From: Verrucomicrobiota bacterium
GTDB taxonomy: Bacteria > Verrucomicrobiota > Verrucomicrobiia > Opitutales > Opitutaceae
NCBI GenBank assembly: GCA_023443455.1
Contig: JAEZUE010000024.1
Coordinates: forward strand, 1-45,169
Reading direction: 5' to 3'
DNA length: 45,169 nucleotides
Positions within the stretch are counted from its first letter, which is position 1. Each line of letters starts with the position of its first letter. The position numbers and the translations under genes are program-made. The notes under the pieces are model-generated. The model was not told where the DNA came from. It ran no database searches and saw only the letters and a program-made list of their open reading frames with translations. Below, in pieces: positions 8,150 through 16,388 of this stretch.

Positions 8150-8683
8150 ATGCCGATCTACGAGTACTACTGCCCCGACAACAATCGGATCTACCAGTTC
8201 TTCGCGAAGACGCTGGAGCAGGGGCGGACGGTGCCGCAGTGCCCGGACAATCCCGCGTTCCGGATGGAGCGGATGATGTCGGCGTTCGCCATCACGGGCC
8301 GGCGCGAGGCGCCGAAGGCGGAAAGCGGCGCCGGCGAGAACCCGCCGATGGACGCGGCCGGCGGGCCCGGCGATGCCGAGGGCCCGGAGGATGCGCGTCT
8401 GGACGCCGCGTTCGCCGAGATGGAACGGGAGATGGACGGCGTCGATGAGAACGATCCCCGCGCGATGGCCCGCATGATGCGGAAGATGTCGGAGGTCACG
8501 GGCGAACGGCTCGACGAGCAGATGGAGGAGGTCGTGCGGAAACTCGAGGAGGGGACGGATCCCGACAAGCTCGAGGAGCAGATGGGTGGCGCATTCCCGG
8601 ATACAGAGGGGAACGAGGGCGAGGCCGGCGGGCGCGGGTTCGGGGGCATGCCGACGCGCGATCCCAACCTTTACGACTACTGA
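8150..8683 (+). CDS. FmdB-family-like protein with degenerate zinc ribbon
   Basis: A 177-residue acidic protein. The N terminus MPIYEYYCPDN is that of FmdB-type zinc ribbons (MPIYEYxCxxC), and the spacing to a second knuckle is kept (QCPDNPAFRMERMMSAF), but each C-x2-C has become C-P-D-N, leaving single cysteines at residues 8 and 31. Metal binding is therefore doubtful. The rest is Met/Glu/Asp-rich and helical (MEREMDGVDENDPRAMARMMRKM), ending in a Gly-rich tail NLYDY. Function is unknown; the original FmdB proposal as a transcriptional regulator is weakly supported in general. It stands alone between the hybrid kinase and tRNA-Gly. Confidence 0.65.
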   Translation: MPIYEYYCPDNNRIYQFFAKTLEQGRTVPQCPDNPAFRMERMMSAFAITGRREAPKAESGAGENPPMDAAGGPGDAEGPEDARLDAAFAEMEREMDGVDENDPRAMARMMRKMSEVTGERLDEQMEEVVRKLEEGTDPDKLEEQMGGAFPDTEGNEGEAGGRGFGGMPTRDPNLYDY

Positions 8684-8947
8684 TGCGTATAGGACAGTTC
8701 GCGACGGCCGGCCGGCATCTGCCCTGCAGTGCCGGCGGTCGAAGGCCTTCGCCACGGCGACGGGGTGAACGCGGGAATCGGAGGTAGCGGGACGGGGCAA
8801 CATTCCCGGAGGGCGGCGTGCTCCGGTGGATCGAATTGACGGATACGACAGCGCTTCCCGGTGGGCGGGTGCCGGCGTCTGGAGACGGGGCGCGGGGGTC
8901 GCGCGAAACCGATGTTCGGCGCGATGCAGATTTTTCGAAAATGCGTG
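8684..8947. other. Intergenic region without a recognisable gene
   Basis: Between the FmdB-like gene and the tRNA-Gly promoter there are only open frames with no coding signature. The stretch near 8710-8750 is GC-rich and partly self-complementary (GCCGGCCGGC). No promoter or repeat stands out except the tRNA promoter that follows. Confidence 0.4.
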
Positions 8948-8977
8948 TTGACGGGAAAAGAGCCGGACTCCTTACTT
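8948..8977 (+). promoter_or_regulatory. Likely promoter of tRNA-Gly
   Basis: TTGACG (8948-8953) is a near-consensus -35 box and TTACTT (8972-8977) a weaker -10 box at 18 bases. Transcription would begin near 8984, about 9 bases before the mature tRNA. An A/T stretch ATTTTTCGAAAAT just upstream could act as an UP-like element. Confidence 0.5.
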
Positions 8978-8992
8978 CGCGCCTCTTCTCAA

Positions 8993-9068
<76 letters not shown>

Positions 9069-9073
9069 TTTTC

Positions 9074-9110
9074 CGCCGCCGATCCCAAAGATCGGCGGCG
9101 CTTTGTTTTT
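9074..9110 (+). terminator. Rho-independent terminator after tRNA-Gly
   Basis: An 11-bp perfect stem, CGCCGCCGATC (9074-9084) with GATCGGCGGCG (9090-9100), with a 5-base loop and a CTTTGTTTTT tail, begins 5 bases after the tRNA CCA end. Confidence 0.92.
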
Positions 9111-9211
9111 CGGATCGCAGTGCGATGCGGCGGTACTCGCCGGGGTTTCGATCCTCCGCGCCGGCCGACGGGGCGATTTGTCCCGTTGCCGAACGGACGC
9201 CCCCGGGTTTC

Positions 9212-12200
9212 TCAGAGTTCGACGTTCGGGCGGGGAAACAGTTCGACCTGGTGCAACCCGCAGGCGGCGTTGTCGGGGCCGTAGGCCGCGGGCTTGGCCG
9301 AATCCCGCAGGAAAATGGGCGCATCCTTCTGCAGCGGGAGGATCTCGATCGTGAGTTCGCCGCCGGCTTGGAGCAACGCGGCGTGGCGGGCGAGGCCGAG
9401 CTCGAGGGGCTCGCCGTTGTAGAAGTCGTCCATCACGAAGGTGTCGCCGATCTTCACACGGGCGACGTCGCCCGTGTAGTGAAAACGTAGCAACGGATCG
9501 GCGGCGAGGTCCAGGTCGGCGGGGAGCTTGATCCGCCAGACGGCGGCGGCGGCGAAGTCGGCGTCGCCCGGGGCGGCGGCGACGGGTTTGGGGCATTTGC
9601 TGCCGAGCCCGATCGTGCGCAGGGCGCCGGCGGGACGGAGCGGTTCGATGGCGACGGGGTGGGCGGCGACGGAGGGGAGTGTGATCGCGAGCGGGGCGAG
9701 GTAGCAGGGGCGATCTTGTTCGGCGGTCTCGAGGTCGTCGGCCGGGGCGACGAAGACGTGGTCGGCGTTGGCGAAGGAGTCGAAACGCTGACGCGTTCCG
9801 CTACGGGGACTTGTGGTTACCCGCACGGTATCGCCGTCGAAGACCAGGGGCGAAGCGGAGAGGAAGACGCGTTCCTTGCCGCGCCAGCGGGCCTGCCAGA
9901 GCGCGAGCGAGTCGGCGTCGCCGAGCAGCACGATGGCGATCTCGTGGTGGTCGACTGTACGGATACGCAGGGCGATGTCGCGATCGGGCTGCACGTCGCG
10001 GAAGAGAAGGCGGCCGGCATCGCGCACCGGCTCGCCGGTCGTGCTGGCGATATTGTCTTCGGCGAACGCGAACTCGGTGGGGATGCCGGGCGTGGCGGCG
10101 AAGAAATAGACCTGAGTGTCGCCGTCGGCGATCGTGGTGACCGGCTGCGCGGTGGCGTGGGCGAGTGTCACGCCCGAGCCGAGGTCGAGGTTGAAGGGCC
10201 AGATGAAGGCGGCGCCGGTGGGGACTTCGACCGGCTGCGACGGGAAGGTGAGCCCGAGCGGGGCGAGCGTGAATCGCACATCGGCCTTGGGCGGGAGGGT
10301 GCGGCCGCGTTCGTGGTTGTTGACGAAGATGAAGCCGCGTGCGCCGTCGGAACGGGCGGACCAGCGGAGGGTGTCGAGGTCGTCCTTGCCGGCGGGGCGC
10401 TGCGCGGGCAGGGCGACGGCGGTGCCGGCGAGCTGCGCGCCGAAGCTGCGCAGGAAAAGGTGGAGGCGGCGGAGGCGGTGGTACTGCGGGCGCACCTGGC
10501 CGTATTGGCCGAGTGGAGCGCGAAAGTCGTAGTTCTTCACCGGCATGTCGTTCCAGTTCGTCATGGCGGTGTCCTGCGCCTCCATGAGGGTGGTGAGGCC
10601 GTCGGGGTTGGTGCCGCCGTGGTACATGTAGTAGCCGGGCGAGGTGCTGCCGCTGCCGAGCTTGATGAGCGTGGTCGACTCGATGTCGAGCGGGTCGAGG
10701 ACGATGCGGCGGTGGTAGCTGCCGACCATGCCGCCGCCGATCTCGCAGGTGAGGTAGGGGTAGCGGGCGATGTCGTCGGCGTCGCGGGTTTCGCGGCGGC
10801 CGAGGGCCTCGTTGGCGATGTTGGCGTCGGTGCGCAGGAGGGAAAAATGGAAGCCGGCCCAGTAGTTGCCGGGCATGGAGGTGAGTTCGCGGTCCCAGAA
10901 GCCTTCGGCGTAGACGCCGTAGAGCGGGAGGATCTCGCCGAAGGGCATCGGCGTGGTGAGGGCGGGCCAGCCGGTGCGGGTGTAGAGGGGGGTGTCGAGG
11001 CCGGCCTCGCGGGCGATGCGCTTGAGGGTGAGCAGGTGCTCGGCGGGGCCGCGGTATTCGTTTTCCAACTGGATGCCGACCACGGGGCCGCCGTCCTTCC
11101 AGAGCAGGCCGACGAGCTGGGCGGCGATCTGGCGGTAGAGCCTGGTCGCGCTGGCGAGGTAGGCGGGGTCGTCGGTGCGGGCGTTTCCGCGGGCGACGAT
11201 CCAGTCGGGCAGGGCGCCGTTGCGCACCTCGCCGTGGCACCACGGGCCGGCGCGCACGATGACCTTGAGGCCGACCGCCTGCGCGGTCTCGACGAAGCGG
11301 CGCAGGTCGCGGTCGCCGGCCCAGTTCCACTCGCCCTCGGTCTCCTCGTGGTGGATCCAGAACACGTAGGTGGCGACGATGTCGAGGCCGCCGGCCTTCA
11401 TCTTGAGCAGCTCCTCGCGCCATTCGGCGGCGGGGTAGCGGCTGTAGTGGAATTCGCCCATCACAGGCGTCCACGGCGCGCCGTCGAGCAGCAGGTTGCG
11501 GCTGGTGGTGGCGATGGTGGTGCCGGCGGGATCGGCGGCGGTGCCGAGCGCGTAGCCGGTGGTCTCGGCGGGCGCGGGCGGGACGAGGGAGACGGCGAGC
11601 GGGCCGCGCGGGGTCTCGGCGGCGGGCACGCCGAAGTCGGGCGTGCCGTCGGCGCGCCAGGCGAGGGGCTGCACGCGGGTGTGGCGGTTGGGGTCGCGCA
11701 GCGGGTCGCCGACGATGTCGCGGTAGTTGCGGGCGTGGTACACGAGGAGGTCGGTGGTGCCGTCCTCGGCGACGGTGAAGCTGTTGTGGCCCGGGCCGTA
11801 GATGCCGTGGGCCTCGCTGGTGGCGAAGACGGGAGTGGGCGACTTGGTCCACGCGGCGGGATCGAGCAGGTCGGCGTTCGCGTCGGCGGTGAGCAGGCCC
11901 AGGCAGTACTCGGCGCCGGTACCGGCGGCGGAATAGGCGAGGTGGATGCGGCCGTGCCGGATGAGCACGGCGGGGCCTTCGTTGACCGGGTAACGTACTT
12001 TTTCCCAATCGTGCTCGGGTGTGGTGATGAGAACCTGCGGGCCAGTGAGCTCGGTGGGCGATGCCATCCGCGAGAGGTAGAGATTGGTGCCGTGTTGGGT
12101 GGCGGGGGCTGACTGGGCCCAGACGAGGTAGCGCACGCCGCGGTGCTCGAAGGTGGTGGCGTCGAGGCAGAAGGTCTCCCATTGGGTGCGGAGTTGGCCG

Positions 12201-12619
12201 CGCTCGATCCACTCGCCGTCGAGCGGGTTGGCGGCGGCGTTTTCGAGCACGTAGATGCGGATGTTCCAAATCTTCTCGGCCTCGCCGGCGGCGAAGTAGA
12301 GGTACCATTTGTCGTCGATGCGGTGGAGCTCCGGTGCCCAGATGTGAGCGCCCATCGGTCCGGTGGCGTGTTTGCGCCAGATGGTCTTCGCGTCGGCGGT
12401 GGCGAGTCCGGCGATGGTGGTGGAGCGGCGCAGCTCGATGCGGTCGTACTCGGGGACGGTCGCGGTGAAATAGTAGTAGCCGTCGGAATGGCGGGTGATG
12501 AACGGATCGGCCCGGCGTTGCACCAGCGGGTTGGGCAGCGGGGCCGGCTCGGAGGCACCGAGGAAGGGCGCGGTGGCGAGCAACGACAGGGCGAGCACGG
12601 CGAGGCGGGGAAGCAACAT
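9212..12619 (-). CDS. Secreted GH43-GH35 fusion glycosidase (arabinosidase/beta-galactosidase)
   Basis: A 1135-residue exported protein with signal peptide (residues 1-23). Residues about 28-330 form a GH43-like five-blade propeller: the base aspartate D38 in RRADPFITR, MGAHIWAPELH, an FCLDATTF strand and VNEGPAVL with the likely acid glutamate. Residues about 375-760 are GH35: GGPVVGIQLENEY with acid/base E521, and YLTCEIGGGMVGSYH with nucleophile E626. The remaining part is beta-rich accessory domains. GH43 members remove arabinose or xylose side groups and GH35 members remove terminal galactose, so one polypeptide could trim arabinogalactan-type glycans; substrate is inferred. The fusion is unusual. 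A REP-like hairpin lies inside the reading frame near residue 945. Confidence 0.9.
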   Translation of the reverse strand: MLLPRLAVLALSLLATAPFLGASEPAPLPNPLVQRRADPFITRHSDGYYYFTATVPEYDRIELRRSTTIAGLATADAKTIWRKHATGPMGAHIWAPELHRIDDKWYLYFAAGEAEKIWNIRIYVLENAAANPLDGEWIERGQLRTQWETFCLDATTFEHRGVRYLVWAQSAPATQHGTNLYLSRMASPTELTGPQVLITTPEHDWEKVRYPVNEGPAVLIRHGRIHLAYSAAGTGAEYCLGLLTADANADLLDPAAWTKSPTPVFATSEAHGIYGPGHNSFTVAEDGTTDLLVYHARNYRDIVGDPLRDPNRHTRVQPLAWRADGTPDFGVPAAETPRGPLAVSLVPPAPAETTGYALGTAADPAGTTIATTSRNLLLDGAPWTPVMGEFHYSRYPAAEWREELLKMKAGGLDIVATYVFWIHHEETEGEWNWAGDRDLRRFVETAQAVGLKVIVRAGPWCHGEVRNGALPDWIVARGNARTDDPAYLASATRLYRQIAAQLVGLLWKDGGPVVGIQLENEYRGPAEHLLTLKRIAREAGLDTPLYTRTGWPALTTPMPFGEILPLYGVYAEGFWDRELTSMPGNYWAGFHFSLLRTDANIANEALGRRETRDADDIARYPYLTCEIGGGMVGSYHRRIVLDPLDIESTTLIKLGSGSTSPGYYMYHGGTNPDGLTTLMEAQDTAMTNWNDMPVKNYDFRAPLGQYGQVRPQYHRLRRLHLFLRSFGAQLAGTAVALPAQRPAGKDDLDTLRWSARSDGARGFIFVNNHERGRTLPPKADVRFTLAPLGLTFPSQPVEVPTGAAFIWPFNLDLGSGVTLAHATAQPVTTIADGDTQVYFFAATPGIPTEFAFAEDNIASTTGEPVRDAGRLLFRDVQPDRDIALRIRTVDHHEIAIVLLGDADSLALWQARWRGKERVFLSASPLVFDGDTVRVTTSPRSGTRQRFDSFANADHVFVAPADDLETAEQDRPCYLAPLAITLPSVAAHPVAIEPLRPAGALRTIGLGSKCPKPVAAAPGDADFAAAAVWRIKLPADLDLAADPLLRFHYTGDVARVKIGDTFVMDDFYNGEPLELGLARHAALLQAGGELTIEILPLQKDAPIFLRDSAKPAAYGPDNAACGLHQVELFPRPNVEL
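9781..9804 (-). repeat. REP-like hairpin inside the GH43-GH35 gene
   Basis: On the minus strand GTAG (complement of 9801-9804) is followed by GGAACGC-GTCA-GCGTTTC. The 13 bases TTCCGCTACGGGG around the head are identical to those of the intergenic element at 23285-23308. It encodes about SGTRQRFD in the fusion enzyme. It may be a REP insertion fixed in frame, or chance. Confidence 0.35.
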
Positions 12620-12754
12620 GGCGCCAACGCTGGGAGGCGTCGGAAGGCAGGCAAACGAGGAACGCTCTTACAGTCCGGATTTCGCACTTCTGCGGCGCCG
12701 GAGGTCGAAGCGGAGTCCCTCCCGGAGGGCTGGGACGGTGGGCTGGATGTGGCC

Positions 12755-14764
12755 CTACGGGATCGACACCCGGAGACGGTAGAATTCGCGCTGGGCGGCG
12801 GTGTTCGTGAGCAGGTAGGCGAGGGTTTCGATCCCGGGCGAGGAAAGGCCGGCGGGGACGTCGCCCGTGGTCGCCACGACCGAACTCGCGTAGTCGGAGG
12901 CGGGCACGGCGGCCCATTGCTCCAGGTCGGTGCTTCGCTCCAGCGTGTAGACGAGATCCGCGGTATCCACAAAACGTTGGAACAGGAGCGAGAGGCCGGC
13001 CTCGTCGGGCACGAGCCGGAGCGGCGCGCCCGGGTCGTTTTGGCGGGGGTCGCGGGCGAAGGCGTACTCGGCGAGGTTGGTGCAGCCGTCGGCGTCGGGG
13101 TCGGCGTCGGGGCCCGAGATGCCATCGTCGGTCAGCTCGGCGGGGGAGAAATGGACGGCTTGGAAGGTCGGCCAGCCCGGCGCGGGGGGCACGGTCCGAT
13201 CGATCTCCAGGGTGTATTGGCCAAGGCAGGCATAGATGGTGTAGCCGGTGGGCGAGGTGGCCAGGGGGGTGCCGGCACCGGTGGTGGAGAGGCGGGCGAA
13301 GAAGGTGCCGACGGGGACCGTGGCGGAGAGGGTGGCGCCGGTGGTGCCGGTCGGGGCGGCGGTGGCGAGGACGTTGCCGGTGGCGTCGAGCAGCTCGATC
13401 ATCAGGTCGGCGTCGCCGCCGCGGGTGTGCGCCGGGGCGAGGAACGGCGTGGCGGTGAGGGTGATCGTGCCGGCACCGGAGGCGAAGCGCAGCAGGTCGC
13501 GGTCGTCGGCGCGCTCGATCAGGCCGACGGTCGCCACGGTGGCGCCGGTGTCGGGCAGGACCTCCGCCGTGGCGGGGGTGGAGCCGCGGTCGTCGGTCCG
13601 GCGGGAGAGCTTGGAGTCGAGGATGGCGAGGTCGTCCTCGGTGTTGTTGGCGTCGTAGTATTCGCCCTTCGACCACTGGGAGACGTTGCGGTTGTAGCCC
13701 GTGCCCATGATCGGGCCCCAGGAGGTGTCGCCCGAACCGTGTCCGGCGTAGTAGGACAATCGGGAGGTGCCGTCGTGCGAGAGGCCCATGTTGTGGCCGA
13801 TCTCGTGGGCGACCGCCTCGGCCACGTAGTCGGCCCGGGCCGGGCCGCCGGAGGGCAGTGCGGTGAAGTAGATGAAGGCGGGGCGGTAGTTCGCGTAGTT
13901 GGAGTCGCCGAAGACATCGAGGTAGGCGACGCCGGCGGCGTTGGCGCTGGGCAGGGCGACGCCGTTGCGGTCCTGCGGGCGGGTGATGAGGGCGTGTGCG
14001 GTGCGACGGGTGGAGGTGGCGGGTTCCTCGGTGGTGACGTCGATGTCGAAGGGGGCGTAGTCCTCGGCGACGCGTTGCCAGATCTCGACGATGGTGGCCT
14101 GTTCGGCGTCGCTGAAGGTGTCGGGGGCGCCGTCGGTGTCGAAGGGGAGGCAGTCGTAGCTGGGGGCGGAGGCGGTGTTCCACGCCGTCCCGGTGACGAT
14201 GGCTCCGTTGAAATCGAGATAGAGCACCTTGGTGCTGCCGGGGCGGCTGTGCCGCAGCGGCGGGGTCGAGATCGGGACGGCGGCGGCCAGCGCCACCGGT
14301 TCGGCGGTCGCGAGGGTGGCGGGCTCGGCCAGTGCGGCGGCGAGCGGGGCATTGGTGCAGACGAAATAGATGCCGCCGGCCGGATCGGCGCGGAGCGATT
14401 CGGTGTCGGCGAGCCCGAAGGTGGCCCGCGAGAGAAGGGTGAGCGCCCGGTCGAGGGGACCCGGCGCGAGGCGGTCGAGGTCGCGGCGCAAGGCGCTGCC
14501 GGCGGGGATGCTGGCGAGGGTGACGGGTTCGCCGCCGCCGAGCATGCCCGGGGGGCGATGCGCCGGGAGGGGGCGTGCGCTCCGCCCCGTGTCGCCGGAA
14601 AACGGAGGCGTTGCGTGCGCCGAATCCGTCGTGGTCGGGGCCACGGCCTGTTGCCCGGCGGCGGGCGCGGTCGCGGGGGCGAGGGGGGCCGGCGGGCGCA
14701 CCGCGATGGAGAGCAGCAAAACGGCAACGAGCGAGCCGGCGGCGAGGCGGATGGGGGGGCGCAT
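12755..14764 (-). CDS. Secreted metzincin-type metalloprotease
   Basis: A 669-residue exported protein with a hydrophobic N-terminal segment (about 8-25) and a Pro/Ala/Thr-rich stretch. The zinc site is HEIGHNMGLSHD with H320, E321, H324 and H330, and the Met-turn is GPIMGTGY, which together define a reprolysin-like metzincin. A calcium-binding-like patch DADPDADGCTNLAEYAFARDP and the C-terminal module VYTLERSTDLEQW ... REFYRLRV follow. That closing module also occurs on the beta-helix protein at 16389-18611. It probably digests proteins outside the cell or is surface-displayed; the target is unknown. The TAG stop is preceded by G, and a hairpin-rich stretch (12660-12754) with no gene follows. 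Confidence 0.88.
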   Translation of the reverse strand: MRPPIRLAAGSLVAVLLLSIAVRPPAPLAPATAPAAGQQAVAPTTTDSAHATPPFSGDTGRSARPLPAHRPPGMLGGGEPVTLASIPAGSALRRDLDRLAPGPLDRALTLLSRATFGLADTESLRADPAGGIYFVCTNAPLAAALAEPATLATAEPVALAAAVPISTPPLRHSRPGSTKVLYLDFNGAIVTGTAWNTASAPSYDCLPFDTDGAPDTFSDAEQATIVEIWQRVAEDYAPFDIDVTTEEPATSTRRTAHALITRPQDRNGVALPSANAAGVAYLDVFGDSNYANYRPAFIYFTALPSGGPARADYVAEAVAHEIGHNMGLSHDGTSRLSYYAGHGSGDTSWGPIMGTGYNRNVSQWSKGEYYDANNTEDDLAILDSKLSRRTDDRGSTPATAEVLPDTGATVATVGLIERADDRDLLRFASGAGTITLTATPFLAPAHTRGGDADLMIELLDATGNVLATAAPTGTTGATLSATVPVGTFFARLSTTGAGTPLATSPTGYTIYACLGQYTLEIDRTVPPAPGWPTFQAVHFSPAELTDDGISGPDADPDADGCTNLAEYAFARDPRQNDPGAPLRLVPDEAGLSLLFQRFVDTADLVYTLERSTDLEQWAAVPASDYASSVVATTGDVPAGLSSPGIETLAYLLTNTAAQREFYRLRVSIP

Positions 14765-14945
14765 GGTAAGAGCGGGTTGCCCCCGGATGGGTACGTGGAG
14801 CGAGGTCAGGGTGCGGCGGCCGAAGGGGCGGCCAAGCGGATTTGTGGGGCGGGGCGATTTTCACGCACTGTCGGCAAACCCGGCGCGGCATCGGCTCTTG
14901 TCTTTTTCAGTGGGGTTGCGCCTCATCGCGGCTCCTTTTTTTGCC

Positions 14946-16325
14946 ATGGCCAACTCCCAAGTCCGCGTCCGTTTCGCACCCAGCCCGACCGGGTTCTTCC
15001 ACATCGGCAGCGCCCGCACCGCGCTGTTCAACTGGCTCTACGCCCGCCACACCGGTGGCACCTTCGTGCTGCGGGTCGAGGACACCGACAAGGAGCGCAA
15101 CAGCGAGGAGTTCCTCAACGTCATCTACGACAGCCTGAAGTGGCTCGGCATGGACTGGGACGAGGGTCCGGGCAAGGGCGGCGATTTCGGCCCGTATCGG
15201 CAGAGCGAACGCTCCGAGATCTACAAGGAATACCTCGCCAAGCTCCAGGCCGCCGGGCGCGTGTACGAGAAGGACGGCGCGATCTGGTTCAAGCTGCTCG
15301 GCGAGCGCACGGAAGTCTTCGACGACCACCGCAAGAAGACCGTGACGAAGGTCGCCAACGAGCCGGCGATCATCGACGACCAGATCCGCGGCCGCGTCGA
15401 GCGCATCGAGGACGAGGACTTCGTGATCTTCCGCTCCGACGGCAACCCGGTGTTCCACTTCGTCAACGTCGTCGACGACATCGCGATGCAGATCACGCAC
15501 GTGATCCGCGGCGAGGACCACCTTTCGAACACCAGCAAGCACGTCGAGCTCTTCAAGGCCTTCGGCGTGACGCCGCCGAAGTTCGCGCACATTCCGCTGA
15601 TCCTGAAGTCGAACGGCCCGGGCAAGATGTCGAAGCGCGACCAGGGCGCGCTCATCGAGGAGTATCAGAAACGCGGATTTCTTTCCGCGGCGGTGGTGAA
15701 CTTCCTCTGCCTGCTCGGCTGGAATCCCGGCGACGACCGCGAGAAGATGCCGATCGCCGACATCATCGGGCTGTTCGACCTGCCCGGTGTGAACCAGAGC
15801 AACGCCCGCTTCGACGAGAAGAAGATGGCGCACATGAACATGCTCTACGTGCTGGAGCTGCCGGCCGAGGAGTTTGTCGCCAAGGCCCGGGCACATTGCG
15901 AGCGGCACAACGTCGCGCCCGCGCTGGCCGCCGCGCCCGGGTTCTTCCGCGAGGTCATGCTGCTCAGCCAGCCCAAGATCAAGGGCATCGAGGAGCTGCC
16001 GGCCTACACTGCGTATTTCTTCACCGAGGACTTTGCGGTCGACGAAAAGGTGAAGGCCAAGGTCATGGGCAAGGGCGATCCGAAGGCGCGCCTCGCGGAG
16101 CTGGTCGAGATGCTGCGCACGGCCGACTTCTCCAGCGACACCGCGCTCGAGACCGCGATCAAGGATCTGGCGACGGCGAAGGGGCTCGGCTTCGGCGACT
16201 ACCAGTCGGTGGCACGCCTGGCGGTGTCCGGTACCAACGTGGGCCCGTCGATCACCGGCATGTTCCGCGTGCTCGGCCGCGAGTGCGTGATCGCGCGCAT
16301 GGAGCGTTTCGCCGCGACGCTGTAG
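14946..16325 (+). CDS. gltX: Glutamate--tRNA ligase
   Basis: A 459-residue class I aminoacyl-tRNA synthetase. Evidence includes the N-terminal RFAPSPTGFFHIGSARTALF (HIGH-type motif), VEDTDKERN, the GEDHLSNTSKH region and the KMSKRDQGAL catalytic loop, then the helical anticodon-binding half. It attaches glutamate to tRNA-Glu; in bacteria lacking GlnRS it also mischarges tRNA-Gln, which cannot be judged here. The ATG at 14946 directly precedes the synthetase fold; earlier in-frame starts would add unrelated sequence. The length is at the short end for the family. The TAG stop is part of the GTAG head of a REPIN. Confidence 0.96.
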   Translation: MANSQVRVRFAPSPTGFFHIGSARTALFNWLYARHTGGTFVLRVEDTDKERNSEEFLNVIYDSLKWLGMDWDEGPGKGGDFGPYRQSERSEIYKEYLAKLQAAGRVYEKDGAIWFKLLGERTEVFDDHRKKTVTKVANEPAIIDDQIRGRVERIEDEDFVIFRSDGNPVFHFVNVVDDIAMQITHVIRGEDHLSNTSKHVELFKAFGVTPPKFAHIPLILKSNGPGKMSKRDQGALIEEYQKRGFLSAAVVNFLCLLGWNPGDDREKMPIADIIGLFDLPGVNQSNARFDEKKMAHMNMLYVLELPAEEFVAKARAHCERHNVAPALAAAPGFFREVMLLSQPKIKGIEELPAYTAYFFTEDFAVDEKVKAKVMGKGDPKARLAELVEMLRTADFSSDTALETAIKDLATAKGLGFGDYQSVARLAVSGTNVGPSITGMFRVLGRECVIARMERFAATL

Positions 16326-16380
16326 GTCAGGTCGTCGATCTGGCCGTTTCGACGGGCCACCTCGGCGAGGTGGCCAGCAG
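16322..16380. repeat. REPIN at the end of gltX (one head degraded)
   Basis: GTAG (16322-16325) leads a first hairpin, GGTCAGG ... TCTGGCC. A second, opposed hairpin GGCCACCTC-GGC-GAGGTGGCC follows, where the distal head has decayed to CTGG on the minus strand. It is the same family as 18731-18792. The gltX stop codon TAG lies in the first head. Confidence 0.65.
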
Positions 16381-16388
16381 TTCCACGC

